Shown: positions 58,916-64,000 of the stretch, piece by piece
Position numbering within the stretch: the first letter of the stretch is position 1
How the letters are laid out: each line of letters starts with the position of its first letter
NCBI GenBank assembly: GCA_038246545.1
Contig: JBBRVW010000002.1
Span: forward strand, 62,001 to 126,000
From: JBBRVW01 sp038246545
GTDB lineage: Bacteria; Actinomycetota; Actinomycetes; JACCUZ01
Direction: 5' to 3'
DNA: 64,000 bases
Notes under the pieces: model-generated
What the model saw: only the letters and a program-made list of their open reading frames with translations
What the model was told of the DNA's origin: nothing
Database searches by the model: none
Made by a program: the position numbers and the translations under genes

Positions 58916-59908
58916 TCATCGACGGGCCAGCGCCAGGACGTCGTCGACCTGGGAGCGGGCGACGTCGACGTCGGGTGCCGGGAACAGCGCGATGCTGTGC
59001 ACTCCGGCGGTCTCCAGGGCGCCGAGGTGGGCGGCAGCGTCGTCGAGGGTGCCGATCGGGCCGATCTCGGCCCACCAGTCGTCGGGCATGTCCCGGACTC
59101 CCTCGAGGCCGCGGTCGCGCTGCAGGGCGACGAGGTCGTCGACGAACGGCAGGGCCGCGACGCCGGGTGTCGGCTCGGCCAGCCGCTCGGCAAGCCAGGG
59201 GGCCATGATCTCGTGCGCGGTCTCGCGCCGCGGCGTCACGCACAGTGGTGCGAAGACGGCGACGTGGAACGGGTCCGGGTGCCCCGCCTGGTCGATGGCC
59301 TGCCGGACGTACGACAAGGGGGACGGGTCGGCGAGCACCACCCCGCCCGCCACCCGGCCGGCCAGCGCCAGCGACTTCGGGCCCATGACCCCGGCCAGGA
59401 CCGGCGGCGGGTCGGCCGGCGGCTGGTCGAGGGCCACGTCGTCGAGGTGCACCTCGCGGCCGTCGAAGGTCACGCGTTCACCCGCGAGCAGCCGGGTCAC
59501 CACAGTGATGACTTCCTCCAGCGTGGTCAGCGGCGACGGGGTGCGCGCCCCCATCTGCCGCATCCACGACTGCACGCCGTGCCCGATGCCGGGCAGCACC
59601 CGGCCGGGCGCGAGGTGGCACAGCGTCGCGATCTCCATCGCGGCGATCGCGGGGTTGCGTGCCACTGCCGGCAGGATCCCGAGGCCGACCTGCAGTCGTT
59701 CGGTGACGGCGAGTGCCGTCGCAGCGAGGCTGATGCCACCTGTGTAGAAGCAGTCCTCGATGATCCAGAGCTGGTCGGCGCCGCCCTCGTCGAGCCGGCG
59801 GGCCACCTCGGTGACGAAACCGGCGGGAAAGGTGCGGTCGAAGCACATGCCGGTGGCGGCGCGCCGCGGGGCGGTCGTCGTTCCCGGGCCCGATGTCGGT
59901 GTCGTCAC
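58916..59908 (-). CDS. LLM-class (F420-type) oxidoreductase
   Basis: A 330-residue luciferase-like TIM barrel: GMCFDRTFPAGFVTEVARR, QLWIIEDCFYTGGISLAATAL, LGILPAVARNPAIAAMEIAT and GRVLPGIGHGVQSWM, all typical of the F420-dependent subgroup. Reaction unknown; the F420 link is by family. GTG at 59908, with the divergent lipoprotein hydrolase 130 bp away. Confidence 0.85.
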   Translation of the reverse strand: MTTPTSGPGTTTAPRRAATGMCFDRTFPAGFVTEVARRLDEGGADQLWIIEDCFYTGGISLAATALAVTERLQVGLGILPAVARNPAIAAMEIATLCHLAPGRVLPGIGHGVQSWMRQMGARTPSPLTTLEEVITVVTRLLAGERVTFDGREVHLDDVALDQPPADPPPVLAGVMGPKSLALAGRVAGGVVLADPSPLSYVRQAIDQAGHPDPFHVAVFAPLCVTPRRETAHEIMAPWLAERLAEPTPGVAALPFVDDLVALQRDRGLEGVRDMPDDWWAEIGPIGTLDDAAAHLGALETAGVHSIALFPAPDVDVARSQVDDVLALARR

Positions 59909-60038
59909 CCGCGCGACGCTAGCGCTCGGATCCGACGGCGCGGCCGGCACGGGCGGCCCTGGGCGCCCCGGACTGGTCAGGGAGAGCCGGCGGAGCTCGT
60001 GCTGGCGCAGGTGCCGCTCGCGGGCAAGGATCCACCGC

Positions 60039-60959
60039 ATGGGCCGCCGCGGTCGTGCGGACGGCGTGTTCTCGACCGGACTGGTTCTCCCCGCTGTGCT
60101 CCTGGTGGGGTGTTCGGGTCCGAGCGAGCACGCCGGACCAGCGACGCCCGGCCCGAGCAGCCCGCGCCCGACGTCGTCGGCCGGTGACGGGATCCGTGGT
60201 CAGTTCGACGTCGGCGGTGGTCGCCACCTGTTCCTGGAGTGTCGCGGTACGGGCACCCCGACGATCGTGCTGGACGCCGGTGGCGGGGACGACCACTCGA
60301 CCTGGAGCTCGGAGATCCTCGACCCGCTGCGGGCGGCCGCCCGGACCTGCGTGTACGACCGCGCGGGCACAGGGCTGAGTGACGCACCGCCGGAACACCG
60401 GCGGCTGATGGCCGACGTCGTGGACGATCTCGATGCGCTCCTCGCCGCTGCGAGGGTGTCCGGTCCCTACCTGTTCGTCGGCACCTCCTTCGGCGGTCAG
60501 GTGGCGCTGGCAACGGCCCTGCGGCACACCGACGAGACGGCCGGCCTGGTCGAGATCGACTCGGACTGGCCCAGTGCGGATCCGGCCAGGGACGCTCTCC
60601 ACAGCGTGCTGACCCGGGCCCAGTGGAAAGTGATCGCCGAGGGTGACAGCTGGGACAGCCCGGACAACCGCGAGGGCGTCGACTACCAGGCCACGCTCCC
60701 CGAGACCGAGAAGCTCGTCCACCGCCTTCCGGGGGTCCCGGTACGCGTCCTGACGGCGACCCGCGTCGACCCCAGCTGCCCGCTCCTCTGGGACTGCGCG
60801 CTCATCCAGAAGCGGAGCATCGCCTTCCAGAAGCAGTGGTTCCGGCTCGGCGACGGAGTGAGCCGCCGGCTCGTCGACAGCGGGCACGTCATGCACCACG
60901 AGGTGCCCCGCCTCGTCGCAGAGGAGGTCCTCGCCACCCTCGCCGAGGCGCGAGCCTGA
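60039..60959 (+). CDS. Alpha/beta hydrolase lipoprotein
   Basis: A 306-residue protein with a lipobox LVGC (Cys25) after a hydrophobic helix (FSTGLVLPAVLLVGC), then an alpha/beta hydrolase: VLDAGGGDDHSTW, DRAGTGLSDAP, VGTSFGGQVALA (nucleophile Ser) and DSGHVMHHEVP (His). So it probably acts outside the membrane on an ester or amide. ATG at 60039, AAGGA about nine bases upstream. Confidence 0.83.
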   Translation: MGRRGRADGVFSTGLVLPAVLLVGCSGPSEHAGPATPGPSSPRPTSSAGDGIRGQFDVGGGRHLFLECRGTGTPTIVLDAGGGDDHSTWSSEILDPLRAAARTCVYDRAGTGLSDAPPEHRRLMADVVDDLDALLAAARVSGPYLFVGTSFGGQVALATALRHTDETAGLVEIDSDWPSADPARDALHSVLTRAQWKVIAEGDSWDSPDNREGVDYQATLPETEKLVHRLPGVPVRVLTATRVDPSCPLLWDCALIQKRSIAFQKQWFRLGDGVSRRLVDSGHVMHHEVPRLVAEEVLATLAEARA

Positions 60960-60984
60960 CCGGCCGTCACCGTCGTGACCGCGC

Positions 60985-61884
60985 TCAGGCGACGATCACG
61001 AGGTTGGCCATGTCGACCACCGGCCGGTAGCCCAGGTCGGCGTAGATCTTGTTCGACGTCGGGTTCGCCTGGTCGGTGAACAGGCACACGCGCACACCCT
61101 GGGCCCGGAGACGCGCGGACACCTGGGCGACCGCGTTGCTCGCCCAGCCGCGACCGCGCTCGGCCGGTGGCGTGTAGACCGGGCCGAGGCGCGCTACCCC
61201 GAACGCCGGTGGGTTCGCACCGGCGAGGTGCACGCGCTCGCCGGTGTCGTCGACCCAGAACCAGAGCGACCTGGCACGGATCCTGCGCAGCATCTCCTCC
61301 GGGTCGCGGAGGCCGTGCGCGCTGGCGCCCCGCGGCCGCCCCGCCTGCTCGTCGGCGTCACCCATGAACGCCTCGAACCACTCGGTGGCCAGCCCCAGGT
61401 CGCGCTCGGTCGCGGCCACCAGCCGACCCGGGACCCGGGCGGGTCGCACCAGCTCGTCGAGCTCGTGCAACCGCGTGTGCTGGGCGACCGCGACACGGCC
61501 GCCCTGGAGCCGGGCCAGCTCGGTGGCACACACCTGCACGGCGGGCAGGGCCCCGTTGATGCCGGGGATCTCCTCGCCGCGGTCGTGGCACGCGCGGGCC
61601 AGGGCCAGTGCTGCCTCGTCCGGCATCGGCAGCAGGAACGGTGGGTAGGGCGCCGTCCGCACCGCCGCCCCGACCACTGCGCCGGCGCCGTCCCTGACGA
61701 CCAGCCACCAGTCACGGTCGGGTTGCTCGCTGCCGGTTGCCTGCTGCGACAGCACCCGGTGGGCGACCGTGCTCACGACGGTGCTGACGACCGGGTCGGC
61801 GGCCAGGTGATCGCCCGCAGCCGAGAGGAACTCCGCCGGGTCCGCGCAGAACTCGAGGGTGAGCCCGGTCCGACCCGCGGTCAT
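60985..61884 (-). CDS. GNAT family acetyltransferase
   Basis: A 299-residue protein: an N-terminal variable half (LSAAGDHLAADPVVSTVVST), then the GNAT core PVYTPPAERGRGWASNAVAQ, which binds acetyl-CoA, and VCLFTDQANPTSNKIYADLGY with the Asn and Tyr of the fold. Substrate unknown. ATG at 61884. It faces the 61940-63040 gene from the same strand with a 55-bp gap. Confidence 0.83.
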   Translation of the reverse strand: MTAGRTGLTLEFCADPAEFLSAAGDHLAADPVVSTVVSTVAHRVLSQQATGSEQPDRDWWLVVRDGAGAVVGAAVRTAPYPPFLLPMPDEAALALARACHDRGEEIPGINGALPAVQVCATELARLQGGRVAVAQHTRLHELDELVRPARVPGRLVAATERDLGLATEWFEAFMGDADEQAGRPRGASAHGLRDPEEMLRRIRARSLWFWVDDTGERVHLAGANPPAFGVARLGPVYTPPAERGRGWASNAVAQVSARLRAQGVRVCLFTDQANPTSNKIYADLGYRPVVDMANLVIVA

Positions 61885-61939
61885 CCGGGCAGGCTAGCCA
61901 CCGACGGCGTCGCAGCCCCATCGTTTGTCCGTCGGGCGC

Positions 61940-63036
61940 TCACACGAGGCGGCGGCCGCGGGCCGTGAGGGTGCCGGCTCGGCGTCGACGCAGCGAGTCG
62001 GCGACCAGCGCGCCGAAGGTCACGACGGACGCGGGGTGCGCGAGGGCGTCCGGCCAGGCCCGGCCGCCGGTGCGGCGGGCCGTGACGACACGGCCCGCCA
62101 CCGCGGCGGCGTAGCCGACCAGCCCGGCGCGGGAGCCGCGCAGCGCGGCGGCAGGCGGCACGACGTAGACGATGCCGAGGGCGGCGACGACGGCCGCCGC
62201 TCCGATGGGGGAGCCGAAGGCCGACCAGAGCGACTTCGCGTAGCCCTCGCGCAGCGCCGGCCACCCGTCGTACATCCGGCAGGTGGCGAGCTCGGTGCCG
62301 TCGACGACCGTGCCGCGGCCGCCGGTGCGCTTCACCGCGCGCAGCAGGGCGACGTCCTCGAGCATCTCGTCGCGGACGGCGGCGTGCCCGCCGGCCCGGT
62401 CGTACGCCTCGCGGTCGACGACCACCAGCTGGCCGTTGGCAGCGGCGAGCGACTCGCGCGGGGTCTGCTCGGCGACGCGCAGCGGGAGCATGGTGAGCCA
62501 GGACCACTGCAGCAGGGGCTGCACCAGCCGCTCGGCGACGGTGTCCGCCACCTGGCGCGGGTACGGCGACACCAGGTCGAGGCGGCTCCACCGCAGCAAC
62601 GCCACCGCCGAGGCGACCGCGTGCGGGGCGAGCACGACGTCGGCGTCGACGAAGACGAGAACCGTGGCGTCGGTCGACGCATCGGCGAGCTGCTGGCAGG
62701 CCCACGGCTTGCCCCACCACCCGTCGGGCAGCGGCGCGCCGTCGAGGACCAGCACCCGCTGGTCGGCGCCGGCGACCCGGCGTACGACCTCGGCGGTGCC
62801 GTCGGTCGAGCCGTCGTCGAGCACCAGGATGCGCAGGTCACGGACGTTGGTCTGGCGCAGCAGCGCGCGCAGGCACGGCTCGACCCGACGCGCCTCGTCG
62901 CGCACAGGCAGCAGGACCGCGACCGGCTCGGCGACGGGCGGTGGGTGCACCGGCGGCGTACGCAGCCGACGGGAGTTCCACACCGCGTGCACCGTGCCCG
63001 CGACGGCCACTGCTGCGCCGAACCGGGTCAGTGCCG

Positions 63037-63040
<4 letters not shown>
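61940..63040 (-). CDS. Glycosyltransferase family 2 protein, CruG-like
   Basis: A 366-residue GT2 protein: AVLLPVRDEARRVEPCLRAL, VLDDGSTDGTAEVV, VLVFVDADVVLAPHAV (the DAD metal site), EDVALLRAVKRTGG, and C-terminal membrane helices. GTG at 63040 overlaps the CruF-like stop (GTGA). CruG/CruF pairs add sugars to the hydroxyl of carotenoids in some bacteria; here the genes are linked to a CrtI/CrtO-type enzyme, so a glycosylated carotenoid is likely. Ends 55 bp from the acetyltransferase. Confidence 0.8.
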
Positions 63041-63839
<799 letters not shown>

Positions 63840-63843
<4 letters not shown>

Positions 63844-64000
63844 CGGCGCCAATGCCTGCGGTTGCCCATGACCACGCGTGCGGCGGTGCGGCCGGAGGCG
63901 CCGAAGACACCGCCGCCGGGGTGGGTCGACGCACCGGTGAGGAACAGGCCGCGCACCGGCGTACGGTAACCGGCCAGCTCGGGCAGCGGCCGGTAGGCGA
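63840..64000 (-). CDS. Carotenoid desaturase/oxygenase-like FAD protein, C-terminal end (5' outside window)
   Basis: About 53 codons of a C-terminus: AYRPLPELAGYRTPVRGLFL, then TGASTHPGGGVFGASG and a short basic tail. The THPGGGV box is the second FAD site of the CrtI/CrtO family. Most of the gene is beyond base 64000. It is the first of the minus-strand CruF/CruG operon, so it is likely to act on the same carotenoid. Confidence 0.72.

Overview
The window is high-GC DNA with many GTG starts and 1-4 bp start/stop overlaps (ATGA, GTGA, TGATG). Gene content points to an actinobacterium (class Actinomycetia): an F420-type luciferase-like oxidoreductase, a class II DAHP synthase, a PknL/PknB-type kinase with an Rv2175c-type DNA-binding protein, heterodimeric lycopene cyclase CrtYc/CrtYd, a DesK-type two-component system and a GHMP-free PPi-type phosphofructokinase. 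The order DAHP synthase - kinase - Rv2175c homologue - prenyl synthase - MTHFR parallels the Mycobacterium tuberculosis Rv2178c-Rv2172c neighbourhood. I cannot name genus or species.

Layout. 1-8242: end of a DnaB-like helicase, then on the minus strand a Tad (Flp) pilus operon cpaB-tadZ-tadA-tadB-tadC plus a terminal pseudo-receiver/GAF gene; TadB is fused to a secreted von Willebrand A domain. 8473-15257: an ABC transporter pair, an acyl-CoA synthetase, two SRPBCC proteins, two small Cys-motif proteins and a ROK glucokinase. 15265-23987: four TadE/TadG pseudopilin pairs in a mirrored array (G-E left, E-G right, twice), one of them clearly lower in GC. 24013-34768: phosphatase-like protein, an ornithine cyclodeaminase-type enzyme, esterase, acyltransferase, a histidine kinase/response regulator pair, an AbiEi/DUF559 gene surrounded by repeats, glycerol kinase, a DUF1028 protein and phosphofructokinase.

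34769-43390: palindromic repeat, a broken subtilisin gene, class II and class I DAHP synthases flanking a threonine aldolase, a small molybdopterin oxidoreductase, a PASTA kinase and a LysM transglycosylase. 43391-44053: a palindromic element abutting a methyltransferase remnant. 44054-54377: ferredoxin-reductase-like protein, Rv2175c homologue, and carotenoid genes crtYc, crtYd, crtB, crtI, crtE, with a second AbiEi/DUF559 gene sitting backwards inside the crtE-crtI-crtB series; then metF, a CDP-alcohol phosphotransferase and a second desaturase. 54444-58394: two tandem membrane molybdopterin oxidoreductases and a fasciclin lipoprotein. 58464-64000: VOC protein, F420-type oxidoreductase, lipoprotein hydrolase, acetyltransferase, and a second carotenoid operon (CrtO/CrtI-like end, CruF-like, CruG-like glycosyltransferase).

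The most distinctive things are (i) the four mirrored TadE/TadG modules, (ii) a pair of AbiEi-DUF559 fusion genes, each next to its own long inverted repeats, one lodged in the carotenoid operon, and (iii) a dispersed palindromic element with core GATCACG/CGTGATC, one copy of which marks the broken end of a methyltransferase pseudogene. No tRNA, rRNA, CRISPR array or recognisable transposase was seen.
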